Shown: positions 8,718 through 15,926, counted from the stretch's first letter. The stretch is DNA of 64,000 nucleotides from Oscillospiraceae bacterium (GCA_910575695.1 CAJTGJ010000013.1:32478-96477); one strand, 5' to 3'. Program-made: numbers and translations. Notes: generated by a model from the sequence alone, not told the origin.

Positions 8718-9221
8718 ATGAATAACGAGCAAAAGAACACCTATGTGAAGCAGCAGCTTACGCGGGCCCTGCTGGAGCTGTTGCAAAAAAAGACACTGGC
8801 CGAAATTTCGGTCAGTGAACTGACGGAACGGGCGGGCGTTGGCCGTGTGTCCTTTTACCGCAATTGCCACACAAAGGAGGACATTTTGAAGGAAGAGTCG
8901 GACAGGCTCATCGAGCAATGGGGAAGGCTGTATGAAAGCGACCCTGCATCCACCCCGGAAACGCTGTTCCCATCACTGTTCGACTTCTACAGGGCGAACG
9001 GCTCATTTTATACCGCGCTCTACCAGGCCGGGCTGTCCGGCATCATGCTGGAGACGATCGTAAGCACCATACAGGTCACGGCGGAGATGGACAATCTGGA
9101 GGCTTACATGAAGTCTTTTTGGGCTTATGGCATCTATGGCTGGCTGAATGAGTGGATCAAACGTGGTATGCAGGAAAGCGGGGAGGAGATCAGCAGGCTG
9201 TTCGCAATCGCCAGGCAATGA
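8718..9221 (+). CDS. TetR-family transcriptional regulator
   Basis: The 167-residue protein has an N-terminal TetR helix-turn-helix, ELTERAGVGRVSFYR followed by the KEDIL helix, at about residues 30-60. A helical ligand/dimer domain ends SFWAYGIYGWLNEWIKRGM, a segment typical of the TetR C-terminal subfamily near DhaS. It lies divergent to the two hydrolase genes with a 7-base-arm palindrome between them, so it likely controls them and itself. I start at ATG 8718; an upstream TTG at 8706 is in frame but is too close to the AAGGGG ribosome binding site. The ligand is unknown. Confidence 0.85.
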   Translation: MNNEQKNTYVKQQLTRALLELLQKKTLAEISVSELTERAGVGRVSFYRNCHTKEDILKEESDRLIEQWGRLYESDPASTPETLFPSLFDFYRANGSFYTALYQAGLSGIMLETIVSTIQVTAEMDNLEAYMKSFWAYGIYGWLNEWIKRGMQESGEEISRLFAIARQ

Positions 9222-9250
9222 GTAATTCCCAAAGCAAGCTGAATAGACAA

Positions 9251-9284
9251 AGGGCACGGATCGGGTCATTCCCATCCGTGCCCT
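9251..9284. terminator. Hairpin between TetR gene and toxin gene
   Basis: An 11-bp perfect stem (AGGGCACGGAT / ATCCGTGCCCT) with a 12-nt loop lies between converging genes. There is no clear T run; probably a bidirectional terminator. Confidence 0.5.
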
Positions 9285-9288
9285 GAAC

Positions 9289-9600
9289 CTATGTAGGCAG
9301 ATTTTTTGCGTTGTTCTGCCGGCAGTCCAACACCGTATCCAGATAAACAGTATCGCCCTCAATCGCAAACAGGGCTTTATAACGTTTGCAGAAGAGCGCT
9401 TTCCGATACTGACCTGGAGGCAGTTCGTAGTCAGTTTCGACAGGGAACTGGAACGGATTATCCTCCAGCGCATCCAATACCTTTTCAAAATCCTTTATCA
9501 GTCCCTTGGCCGCGGGAACGCTCACGTTCGCAAGAAAACGGGTATGCCGCACCAGCATGGTATCCGCACGCCGGGACACGATAACAGCGTACCTACCCAA
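9289..9600 (-). CDS. RelE/ParE-family toxin
   Basis: This toxin of about 103 residues has the RelE-like fold signature: an early helix with KGLIKDFEKVLDALEDNP, the PGQYRKALFCKRYKALF strand pair, and the acidic strand DTVYLDTVLDCR. RelE-type toxins cleave mRNA on the ribosome, while ParE-type toxins poison gyrase; I cannot tell which applies. The start is a TTG that overlaps the end of the antitoxin gene by 8 bases, an arrangement that keeps toxin translation low and coupled. No better ATG exists in this frame near the domain start. Confidence 0.8.
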   Translation of the reverse strand: MGRYAVIVSRRADTMLVRHTRFLANVSVPAAKGLIKDFEKVLDALEDNPFQFPVETDYELPPGQYRKALFCKRYKALFAIEGDTVYLDTVLDCRQNNAKNLPT

Positions 9601-9886
9601 CGGCCTCGGCCTCCCCGATGGCGCGTTCCATATCGGCCAGTACCTCGCGGGCGTTCCGGCCCTGATAGCCGTTTCGGCGGTCTGCCTGAGCTTCCAGCAA
9701 TTCGTCGTATACCGCATTACGGGGATGGAGGGAGAGGGTAAGGGGAACGGCCTGGTCCCGCACGATTTGTTTTAGGAACATGGTAAACGCGCCGCTCATG
9801 GTCAAGCCCAGTTCAGACAGGATTTCTTCCGCCTGGGATTTCAGAGCAGAATCCATGCGCATGCTGAAATTGGTATCGCCTGGCAT
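9593..9886 (-). CDS. relB: RelB/DinJ-family antitoxin
   Basis: The 97-residue protein starts MPGDTNFSMRMD and continues with the ribbon-helix-helix region typical of RelB/DinJ (KSQAEEILSELGLTMSGAFTMF). A basic then acidic C-terminal tail follows, which would wrap the toxin. It precedes and overlaps the RelE-like gene. Its promoter carries a palindrome between the -35 and -10 boxes, which fits autorepression by the antitoxin or the toxin-antitoxin complex. The start ATG is chosen because the conserved fold begins there; the longer frame upstream overlaps the promoter. Confidence 0.85.
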   Translation of the reverse strand: MPGDTNFSMRMDSALKSQAEEILSELGLTMSGAFTMFLKQIVRDQAVPLTLSLHPRNAVYDELLEAQADRRNGYQGRNAREVLADMERAIGEAEAVG

Positions 9887-9911
9887 AAAAATCACCCATC
9901 CTTTCCCCATA

Positions 9912-9940
9912 ATTGTACAACATAGTATGTGCAATGTCAA
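9912..9940 (-). promoter_or_regulatory. relBE promoter with embedded operator
   Basis: On the minus strand TTGACA (9940-9935) and TACAAT (9917-9912) are 17 bases apart, a near-consensus promoter. The spacer contains ACATA-C-TATGT (9920-9930), a perfect palindrome placed where a bound repressor would block RNA polymerase. Confidence 0.7.
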
Positions 9941-9964
9941 TGCAATTAGTTAGGAGATATTTAT

Positions 9965-10276
9965 GTGAGTTCAGAATGTCATCAGCTCTATTCATTCTTA
10001 TCCGCCTGCCAAGGCAACTGGCGCGGCAGCGTCCATATCTGCACCCATGGCCCTGGTTACCTCCTGTCCGCAGACCGGGACGGTCACCCTACCATAATGG
10101 CAGTTGAGCAATTCCAGCAGCTCGCCGGCGAGATGATCGACCCTGCCGAGTGCTGCGGCCAGCTCACAGCGGATGCCTTCAAGGCTCTGTATGCCCAATA
10201 TCTGCTCTGGCAGGTACCGTCGGCGGAGTGCGATCCCCTTCTATTCCTGAGCCAGCGCGGAACGGGGCAGTCTTAG
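9965..10276 (+). CDS. Hypothetical protein
   Basis: A 103-residue frame starts at GTG with GGAG about 8 bases upstream. Its stop overlaps that of the converging LURP-one gene by four bases, which hints that both ends are real. The predicted protein has scattered cysteines (CHQ, CQG, HICTHG, CCG) and a helical C-terminal half (ADAFKALYAQYLLW). I do not recognise the family. It is divergent from the RelBE promoter. A forward-facing terminator at 10817-10851 would fit a transcript coming from here through the antisense strand of the next gene. Confidence 0.42.
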   Translation: MSSECHQLYSFLSACQGNWRGSVHICTHGPGYLLSADRDGHPTIMAVEQFQQLAGEMIDPAECCGQLTADAFKALYAQYLLWQVPSAECDPLLFLSQRGTGQS

Positions 10277-10743
10277 TTTCCCTGCGAGCATTTCGCGGCG
10301 TCGATGGCCAATACGATCATCAGGCAAAGCAAGGCGTCCTCCGGGCGGGAGATGTCCATGCTGTAGGTGTCCGTCCAATTCCACAGCTCTTTGGACAGGG
10401 ACATCACGGTACGGGGGCCATCCATCACCGTGTAATCCCACTCCCAGAAGTCCCCCTCCACCGTCCAGCCGTTGCAGTCCAGGTTGAATTTTGGCCGGAA
10501 AAAGGTGAACTCCTTTTCCAGCACCCCCACCTGAAGCTCTCCCACGTACAGCTCGAACTTGGGCAGCCAGGTCAAGACCTTCTCCTGCACCGTGCCCAGG
10601 TGATTCCCACAGGCGTCGTAGATTTGGAGCCGGTGGCCCCAGCTCAGCTCCCCCTTGACCACATAGACAGTGTTCCCGTCCTCGTCATAGATATCATAGC
10701 TGTCAAACCAGGAGAAAAACCTCTGCTTAAAAAGCAAGCGCAT
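10273..10743 (-). CDS. LURP-one-related (Tubby-like fold) protein
   Basis: The 156-residue protein matches the LURP-one-related family, a compact beta barrel with a central helix related to Tubby C-terminal and scramblase domains. Typical elements are visible: the opening LLFKQRFFSWFDSYDIYDE, repeated paired strands such as YVVKGELSWGHRLQIYD and HLGTVQEK, and a C-terminal hydrophobic helix (LLCLMIVLAIDAA). Bacterial members have no settled function; a structural or lipid-associated role has been proposed for the fold. The start ATG is preceded by GGAGGG. It stands alone on the minus strand. Confidence 0.8.
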   Translation of the reverse strand: MRLLFKQRFFSWFDSYDIYDEDGNTVYVVKGELSWGHRLQIYDACGNHLGTVQEKVLTWLPKFELYVGELQVGVLEKEFTFFRPKFNLDCNGWTVEGDFWEWDYTVMDGPRTVMSLSKELWNWTDTYSMDISRPEDALLCLMIVLAIDAAKCSQGN

Positions 10744-10816
10744 GATCACGCCCTCCCTTCCTGGCGCTATTATATCAAATGTACCACTTCTTTGAACAGC
10801 CCTTTTTCCCAACACT

Positions 10817-10851
10817 GCCCGCCTGGATGCCCGGTCCAGGCGGGCTTTTTT
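10817..10851 (+). terminator. Strong intrinsic terminator, forward strand
   Basis: An 11-bp stem (GCCCGCCTGGA / TCCAGGCGGGC) with a 7-nt loop is followed by six T. It faces forward, although the adjacent upstream gene is on the minus strand. It would end transcripts arriving from the hypothetical gene at 9965 and insulate the operon that begins downstream. Confidence 0.75.
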
Positions 10852-10986
10852 CATTGTTTACAAAAAATTCACGGGGTTAGCTTCCCCTAATTGCCCTTGT
10901 CCGGTGCGTAATAAGTCAGATGGAAATTCAGGTATTCTCCGAGCCCCCACGGGCCGGTTCATAAAAACTCAAAGGAGGGATCTCCC

Positions 10987-11391
10987 ATGAAACGTGTCAA
11001 CATCAAATGCCCCTACTGCGGCTCCCGGGCATTCCTGCGCCCAGCGTCCGTGGTGTACGGGGCCAAAGCGATCAATCCTGCCGCGCCCTATTACGTCTGT
11101 GCCCGCTATCCGGCCTGCGATGCCTACGTGGCCGCCCACAAAGATACCCGCCTGCCCATGGGCACTCTGGCCGACAAGAATCTGCGGTGCAAGCGCATCG
11201 AAGCTCACAAAGCCTTCAACCGGCTGTGGGAAAGCGGGCTGATGAGCAAGAAGCAGGCGTACCGCTGGCTCCAGGCCAGCTTGGCCCTGCCGGAACAGGA
11301 GGCCCATATCGGCAGGTTTTCCACATTCCGCTGCGAGCAGGTGATCCAGATGTGCGGTAATTTCTTCCCCACGCTGGACAAAGCATCATGA
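10987..11391 (+). CDS. DUF3268 zinc-finger protein
   Basis: The 134-residue protein begins with a zinc-binding pair, CPYCGS near residue 10 and CARYPACDAYVAAH near residue 40, the pattern of the DUF3268 zinc-finger family found in phages and mobile elements. The C-terminal half (ESGLMSKKQAYRWLQASLALPEQEAHIGRF) resembles a small helical DNA- or nucleotide-related domain. The molecular role is unknown. The start follows AAAGGAGGG, and the gene leads an operon with a sigma-like gene only 13 bases downstream. An RNA motif named after DUF3268 genes has been described; whether the 110-base leader here contains it needs a covariance-model search. Confidence 0.8.
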   Translation: MKRVNIKCPYCGSRAFLRPASVVYGAKAINPAAPYYVCARYPACDAYVAAHKDTRLPMGTLADKNLRCKRIEAHKAFNRLWESGLMSKKQAYRWLQASLALPEQEAHIGRFSTFRCEQVIQMCGNFFPTLDKAS

Positions 11392-11404
11392 GGAGGCAAA
11401 TACC

Positions 11405-11995
11405 ATGAAATTCGACTTTACCCTGACTCCCTGCCAGCAGGCTTTGGCGGAGGCCAACCTGTCGGTCATCGACAAAGTGATCTCCCGATACATCCATGTC
11501 AATGAAGGCATCTGCGGCCTGGGCCGGGACGATCTCTACCAGGAGGGCGCTATGGCGCTGTGCAAGGCCGCCGCCACCTATGACGGGGTCTCCGCCCAGT
11601 TCGGCACCTACGCCACCACGGTGATCCGCAATCACCTGCTCAACCACTGCAAATCGGTCAACGCCAGCCAGCGGAATCTGCCGGCCCTCTCCCTGGATGC
11701 CGGCGGTTCTGAGGATGACCGGCCCCCGCCCTGCCCGGAGCCGTCCGTCCCGGACGAGGTGGATGAACTCCTTGGCCGATTGGATGTCGCGGATTTTCTG
11801 GCGGACTGCAAACGGCGGTACAGCGGCGTGGCCCGGCTGGGCGTGGAGGCGCTGGAGTGGAAGGTGAAGGGCCTGAGTGGGGCGGATATTGCCCAGCTCT
11901 ACGGCGCGAAGCCCAACCAGGTGGGGGCGTGGATATCCCGGGCAACACAAAAAATTCGGAAGGATGTTGTTGAAGATCGTCTGCCCCATTTGTAA
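11405..11995 (+). CDS. Sigma-70-like RNA polymerase sigma factor of mobile element
   Basis: This protein of 196 residues has sigma region 2 at about residues 25-85, with DLYQEGAMALCKAAATYD followed by FGTYATTVIRNHLLNHC, where regions 2.2 and 2.4 are recognisable. A Pro-rich linker separates it from a C-terminal helix-turn-helix (KGLSGADIAQLYGAKPNQVGAWISR) in the place of region 4. It probably redirects RNA polymerase to element promoters, or acts as a DNA-binding protein derived from a sigma factor. The start ATG follows GAGGAGG. It is one of five sigma-like genes in the window. Confidence 0.8.
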   Translation: MKFDFTLTPCQQALAEANLSVIDKVISRYIHVNEGICGLGRDDLYQEGAMALCKAAATYDGVSAQFGTYATTVIRNHLLNHCKSVNASQRNLPALSLDAGGSEDDRPPPCPEPSVPDEVDELLGRLDVADFLADCKRRYSGVARLGVEALEWKVKGLSGADIAQLYGAKPNQVGAWISRATQKIRKDVVEDRLPHL

Positions 11996-12025
11996 AAGAT
12001 AGTATCAAGGTTTGGAGGCGAATTT

Positions 12026-12724
12026 ATGAACATCAAGAAGGAAAGCACTTATTACACAGCGGTGGGCCATTTCCACCGCAAGACAGACGCCGACGGGCGT
12101 ACCTATCCTGTGATCCTGGTGAACCAGGAGGAGCACATGGTGGACATCCAGGAGATGGCGGTGTGGACTGTCCTCAACTGGCGGTTCCTGCGCCTGGAAC
12201 AGGTCGAAATGAAGTATAGCCAGCTGGCCGGGGACCTGCCCCCCGCCCGACGGACGCTGGAAACCTGCCTGAACCGCCTGGAGGTGCGGGGCCTCATCGC
12301 CCGGGGCGTGGGCGATACCGACTTTGAGGCGCTGTATGACCTTCTGGGCGGGCTCTATGTGGTCCCCCTCTCGGAGAGCCTGCCCCTGAAGCTGACCGCT
12401 TTCGGCAAGCTGCTGCTGGACGGGGTGCCCTTCTCCAAGGCCAGGGAGCTGTTCCGAAAGGACAGGCCCAGTGAGCGGGAGGCCCAGGTACTGGCTTTGT
12501 CCCGACAGGCGCTGCTGTCCACCGCCGAGCTCATCAAGTGTGCCGAGGCGGGCGCTACCGACGTTTCCACCGATGAAAAGCTCATGGACGTTCTCATTGA
12601 CAACGACTACACCACCAGCGACAGCCTCCCCTTTGAGATGCTGGATGCCAAACAGCGGACGCCCATCACCATGGCGGTAGCTAACCTGTACCTGCGCAAG
12701 CAGATCATTTTTGATCGGGTGTAA
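12026..12724 (+). CDS. Conserved mobile-element protein, winged-helix-like
   Basis: I do not recognise a named family. The 232-residue protein begins KKESTYYTAVGHFHRKTDADGR. It contains a segment (RRTLETCLNRLEVRGLIARG) that looks like the recognition helix and wing of a winged-helix domain near residues 75-97. The C-terminal third is helical (ALLSTAELIKCAEAGATDVS). A regulatory role is possible. The start follows TTTGGAGGCG. It lies 30 bases after the sigma-like gene on the same strand, so it is probably in that operon. Confidence 0.68.
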   Translation: MNIKKESTYYTAVGHFHRKTDADGRTYPVILVNQEEHMVDIQEMAVWTVLNWRFLRLEQVEMKYSQLAGDLPPARRTLETCLNRLEVRGLIARGVGDTDFEALYDLLGGLYVVPLSESLPLKLTAFGKLLLDGVPFSKARELFRKDRPSEREAQVLALSRQALLSTAELIKCAEAGATDVSTDEKLMDVLIDNDYTTSDSLPFEMLDAKQRTPITMAVANLYLRKQIIFDRV

Positions 12725-12807
12725 AAAATTTTTTGAAGCCGTGCAGAAAAAACGGCAGGTCCTCCCTGTTTATTATTTGAAGGACATTACCACATGGAGG
12801 GATCACG

Positions 12808-13047
12808 ATGAAAAAGCGGTACAGTCAGATCAAACTTCCCAGCCCCAACGACCACGATCCCCACCCCCGTCTGCTGGTGGATGGGTACGGCATCCACGCC
12901 GGGGACTGCTTCCGGGCCCGGTTCCCGGACGGCTGGCACGATATCACGCTGGAGGTAGCCTGGGAGATCACGGGCCCCGGGTGCTGGTACATCTCCACCC
13001 CCGGCTATGAGGACGTGTGCCCGGTGGGGCTGTTTGTGGAGACTTAG
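12808..13047 (+). CDS. DUF5348-like small protein
   Basis: The 79-residue protein has the compact pattern LLVDGYGIHAGDCFRARF ... GCWYISTPGYEDVCPVGLFVE, which I associate with DUF5348, a small beta-rich family found in Clostridia elements. No function is known. The start ATG has GGAGG upstream. The 83 bases before it include an AT-rich run after the previous stop and no clear promoter, so it is likely the last gene of the preceding operon. A GC-rich hairpin follows the stop. Confidence 0.68.
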   Translation: MKKRYSQIKLPSPNDHDPHPRLLVDGYGIHAGDCFRARFPDGWHDITLEVAWEITGPGCWYISTPGYEDVCPVGLFVET

Positions 13048-13056
13048 GACAAACCG

Positions 13057-13080
13057 GGAGGCGGGGCCCGCCCCGCCTCC
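13057..13080 (+). terminator. GC-rich hairpin after DUF5348 gene
   Basis: A perfect 11-bp inverted repeat (GGAGGCGGGGC / GCCCCGCCTCC) with a 2-base centre follows ten bases after the stop codon. There is no T run; it is probably a pause, stability or weak terminator element. Confidence 0.45.
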
Positions 13081-13134
13081 TCACTGCCCAATACCCGCGG
13101 AACACAACTCCTTGTGTTTTTTATTCCATGCAAT

Positions 13135-13184
13135 CAATATATTGTGCTATTTCTATTGACACCGACAATATATTGTGGTACAAT
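13135..13184 (+). promoter_or_regulatory. Sigma-A promoter with two identical palindromic operators
   Basis: TTGACA (13156-13161) and TACAAT (13179-13184) are 17 bases apart. The 12-mer CAATATATTGTG occurs twice, at 13135 and 13166, 31 bases apart or about three helical turns. Each contains the perfect palindrome CAATATATTG. One copy fills the promoter spacer and the other lies upstream of the -35 box. This is the layout of a cooperatively bound repressor. It drives the structured leader and perhaps ssb. Confidence 0.7.
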
Positions 13185-13190
13185 CCCCTT

Positions 13191-13405
13191 GTAATTGATT
13201 CTATGTGCGTTTCCTCTTGATCAAGAGGGCAGGCTGGACCATCAGCCTGGGAGCGATAGGTATCGCATTGCACACGTTTACGGATATGCGCCCTGCTCCG
13301 GCGGGGAAAAGACCACGCGGGCATATCTGGGGTTTGTATGCAAGAGCCGGTGGAAAGCTGGCCCCTGTGCTGTCAGGGGACCGGTCTGCCCTCGGGCTCT
13401 TTTTA
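13191..13405 (+). ncRNA. Structured leader RNA ending in a terminator upstream of ssb
   Basis: From the predicted start near 13191 there are three consecutive perfect hairpins. They are CCTCTT-GATC-AAGAGG (13213-13228), CAGGCTG/CAGCCTG (13230-13249) and GCGATA-GG-TATCGC (13253-13266). The segment ends with AAGAGCC (13342) pairing GGCTCTT (13395-13401) around an inner CCCCTG/CAGGGG hairpin, and then a T run. The terminator lies 39 bases before the ssb ATG. So this is either a free small RNA of about 215 nt or an attenuator leader controlling ssb. I see no credible protein-coding frame in it. The class is not recognised. Confidence 0.5.
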
Positions 13406-13443
13406 TATATACATTATGGCCCAAACGGGCAGAAAGGAGCGTT

Positions 13444-13839
13444 ATGTCCCAGCTGTACTGCACAGGCCGGGTCACGTCCGAACTGGAGCTGAAAACCAGC
13501 GCGAAACAGGTGCCCTATCTCTGTTTCCCCATCATGGAATATGTGGGGTACGGCAGGAACACCCATCCGCAGTATCTCTCGGTGTGGGCCTGGGGCGCTA
13601 CGGCGCGGCAGCTTGTCGAAGACGGCGTGGGCAAGGGCAGCGTGTTGTGGGTATCCGGCTCGCTGGAGCTGGAGGAGTACGCCAAAAAGGATGGCGTGAC
13701 CCATGACAAGCGGCTGAAGCTCAAGCTGAAGGACTGGGGATTCGTCCCCAGCCAGCAGCACCAGGGCAGACCTGGCCAAGACCAAAGCATCCCATCCCCG
13801 GGCACCATTGACGGGGAGCGGGAAGACCTGCCGGAATAG
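13444..13839 (+). CDS. ssb: Single-stranded DNA-binding protein
   Basis: The 131-residue protein has the OB-fold layout of SSB: an opening strand YCTGRVTSELELKTS, the central YLSVWAWGATARQLVEDGVGKGSVLWVSGSLELEEY block, and a Pro/Gln-rich C-terminal tail ending in acidic residues (GEREDLPE). The family usually ends DDDIPF, so the interaction tip is altered. It would coat single-stranded DNA during conjugative transfer or element replication, and it sits near a DUF932 annealing-type gene. The start ATG follows AAAGGAG. It lies between two structured non-coding segments and is probably controlled by the upstream terminator leader. A hairpin (CCGGAAT/ATTCCGG) spans its stop codon. Confidence 0.8.
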   Translation: MSQLYCTGRVTSELELKTSAKQVPYLCFPIMEYVGYGRNTHPQYLSVWAWGATARQLVEDGVGKGSVLWVSGSLELEEYAKKDGVTHDKRLKLKLKDWGFVPSQQHQGRPGQDQSIPSPGTIDGEREDLPE

Positions 13840-13857
13840 CGATTCCGGCAGCAAGCG

Positions 13858-14033
13858 AAAGAGGCGCTGCGCCTCGTTCAGACTTTGTCTGTCCTCTAAA
13901 CCAAATCGAAGCCCAGCGTAAGCGGGTTCGATTTGGGGAGGAGGAGCAACGAAACGATGCGAAGTTTTCGGGCGGATGCCCGGAAACGGAGTGAGTGGAG
14001 TTTGCTCCGACGAGAAGCAGCGCCTCTTTTTTT
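13858..14033 (+). ncRNA. Multi-hairpin RNA segment closed by a 13-bp stem and T run
   Basis: AAAGAGGCGCTGC (13858-13870) pairs perfectly with GCAGCGCCTCTTT (14017-14029), and seven T follow. About 146 bases are enclosed. They contain CAGAC/GTCTG, a long hairpin CCAAATCGAA (13901) with TTCGATTTGG (13927-13936), TTTTCGGGC/GCCCGGAAA and GGAG-TTTG-CTCC. There is no start codon with a ribosome binding site and no open frame of note. It could be an elaborate terminator for ssb, a small RNA, or a small mobile repeat inserted in the terminator loop. Class unknown. Confidence 0.5.
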
Positions 14034-14067
14034 GTTTTCCGACAAAAATTGAAAGGTGGCAAACGAC

Positions 14068-14823
14068 ATGAAACAGAAAGTTTCCCTCGCCTCCAGCACC
14101 TCCATCCTAATCGGTGTGGTCATCGCCATTCTGGCGCTGCTGCGCGGGTCGGTGCAGACCGTCCTCCTGCTCCTCACCTTTGCCCTGTGGGGCCTGTGGG
14201 TGGTAGTCACCCTGCTCCGTCCCGCATGGCGGGCCAACAGCGCCTACCGCTGTCAGGAGGAGCGGGCGGCCAGAGAGCAGGGCGAGTTCGCTGGCCGGAA
14301 TCTGGCGGCACTCCTGCTCCGGCACGTCAACTGCCGGGTCTCGGAGGCCCTGCAAAGCGTCTACCCCGATGTGAGCTGGGAGTGGACCATGGAGAACCCC
14401 GCTATCTTTGTTGTGCGGGGCGGCACCGGACGCATCCAGGTCTACAACGTGCCCGACTATGAGTACGCCGACGTCACCATTGACCAGAGCGGTGATCTCA
14501 AATGCGCCATGGTCAAGGTCGCGCCGCTGGGAGGCGCACCGTCCGGGCAAACCTCTCTGGATCCCCAGGCGTGGTATGAGCTGGAGGGACGCCAGCTGCT
14601 GGAAGCTGTGGTCGCCGACCTGAAGACCAGGGGCCACCACAAGCTGACGGTGAACGAGGACGGCTCCATCTGCATCCGGCCCAAGTCCGGCAAGAACGTG
14701 ATCAAAAAGGGGACGTTTACCAATTTCCCCGATAAGGTCTATTGGCCCCGGCTGGCAGACGTGCTGAATCAGGAAGGGCTGACCACTGATGTCCAGGCCG
14801 ATCACATCGCCGTTTCCTGGTAA
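14068..14823 (+). CDS. Membrane protein of unknown function
   Basis: The 251-residue protein has an N-terminal pair of membrane helices (about residues 11-26, ILIGVVIAILALL, and 30-50, VLLLLTFALWGLWVVVTLL). A soluble domain of about 190 residues follows, with alternating strands such as WEWTMENPAIFVVRGGTGRIQVYN and KLTVNEDGSICIR. I do not recognise the family. The topology suggests the large domain is cytoplasmic. The start is ATG 14068 with AAAGGTGG ten bases upstream; GTG 14056 is less likely. It is followed after 14 bases by the DUF932 gene, so the two share a transcript. Confidence 0.7.
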   Translation: MKQKVSLASSTSILIGVVIAILALLRGSVQTVLLLLTFALWGLWVVVTLLRPAWRANSAYRCQEERAAREQGEFAGRNLAALLLRHVNCRVSEALQSVYPDVSWEWTMENPAIFVVRGGTGRIQVYNVPDYEYADVTIDQSGDLKCAMVKVAPLGGAPSGQTSLDPQAWYELEGRQLLEAVVADLKTRGHHKLTVNEDGSICIRPKSGKNVIKKGTFTNFPDKVYWPRLADVLNQEGLTTDVQADHIAVSW

Positions 14824-14837
14824 AGGGGGTGCGGTAA

Positions 14838-15926
14838 ATGAAAGCCGGACTGACCATCACTGAGATGGCACAGGAAATCGAGCGCCAGGCCGGGGCCAAG
14901 GAGGACTTCCTGGTGAACCCCCATGCGCTGGAGATGGACGCCACGGGCGGCAAGCCCATGCTCCGGGTGCTGGAGGGCGGCGTGGATCAGACGGAGCCGC
15001 TGGCCATCCAGGAGACGGCCCACCGTCAGATGGGGGCCCACCTGGGCATCCCCTGGAGGTACTACGAGAAGATGCTCCAGGAGGAGCCCAGCCTGCTGGC
15101 CCACAACGTCAACCACTGGCTTCACCGGGGTGAGCCCGCCCAGCGGATGCTGCGCACCCTGGACGGCAAAGCCAGGGCCTTCCTCAGCAACCGCTACCGG
15201 CCCATTGACAACCTGGAGATCACGGCGGCGGTGCTGCCCATCATCGGGGAGATGCAGGGCGCACGGTTTGAGAGCTGCAGCCTCACCGAGAACTACCTCT
15301 ACCTGAAGGTGGTAAACCCCAGGCTCACCGGCGAGGTGCGCTTGGGCGACGTGGTGCAGGCGGGGATCGTCATTTCCAACAGCGAGACCGGCCTGGGCGC
15401 GGTAAACGTCCAGCCCCTGGTGTACCGTCTGGCCTGCCTCAACGGCATGGTGGTCAACGACGCCAGCACCCGGACGCGGCGCAACCATGTGGGCCGGGTC
15501 AACAGCACGGAAGAAAACTTCGCCCTGTATTCCCAGGAGACGCTGGAACAGGACGGCAAGGCGTTTATGATGAAGCTCCAGGACACAGTGCGGGCAGCGG
15601 TAGACGAAGCCCGGTTTGCCAAGGTGCTGGACACCATGCGCAAGAGCACCGAGGCCAAACTGGACACCACCGATATCCCGGCTTTGGTGAAGCTCACCGG
15701 CTCCAACTTCAGCCTCACCGACGCGGAGGGCAAGGGCGTTCTCCAGCATCTGTTGGAAGGCGCGGACTACACCCTCTACGGACTGGCCAACGCTGTCACC
15801 CGGTACAGCCAGGACGTGGAGAGCTATGAACGGGCCACAGAGCTGGAGACCATCGGCTACAGCGTCATGACCATGAGCCCGGCTATGCTCCGGCAGATCA
15901 ACCAGGCATCCGCAATGGCCGCGTAA
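14838..15926 (+). CDS. DUF932 phage/plasmid-like protein
   Basis: This 362-residue protein belongs to the DUF932 family (phage/plasmid-like protein TIGR03299). Characteristic parts are HLGIPWRYYEKML, the ARAFLSNRYRPIDN motif near residue 110, and VVQAGIVISNSETGLGAVNV with the cysteine-bearing RLACLNGMVVND near residue 200. DUF932 proteins occur beside SSB and recombination genes and are thought to take part in DNA strand annealing or replication of mobile DNA; direct evidence is limited. The start follows AAAGGGGGTGCGG. The downstream neighbour is also a probable nucleic-acid-handling protein. Confidence 0.85.
   Translation: MKAGLTITEMAQEIERQAGAKEDFLVNPHALEMDATGGKPMLRVLEGGVDQTEPLAIQETAHRQMGAHLGIPWRYYEKMLQEEPSLLAHNVNHWLHRGEPAQRMLRTLDGKARAFLSNRYRPIDNLEITAAVLPIIGEMQGARFESCSLTENYLYLKVVNPRLTGEVRLGDVVQAGIVISNSETGLGAVNVQPLVYRLACLNGMVVNDASTRTRRNHVGRVNSTEENFALYSQETLEQDGKAFMMKLQDTVRAAVDEARFAKVLDTMRKSTEAKLDTTDIPALVKLTGSNFSLTDAEGKGVLQHLLEGADYTLYGLANAVTRYSQDVESYERATELETIGYSVMTMSPAMLRQINQASAMAA

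Noticed and set aside
13195..13444. Extension of the ssb frame upstream into the leader
   Set aside because: The frame is open but covers the terminator and hairpins, and the SSB fold starts exactly at ATG 13444 with AAAGGAG before it.
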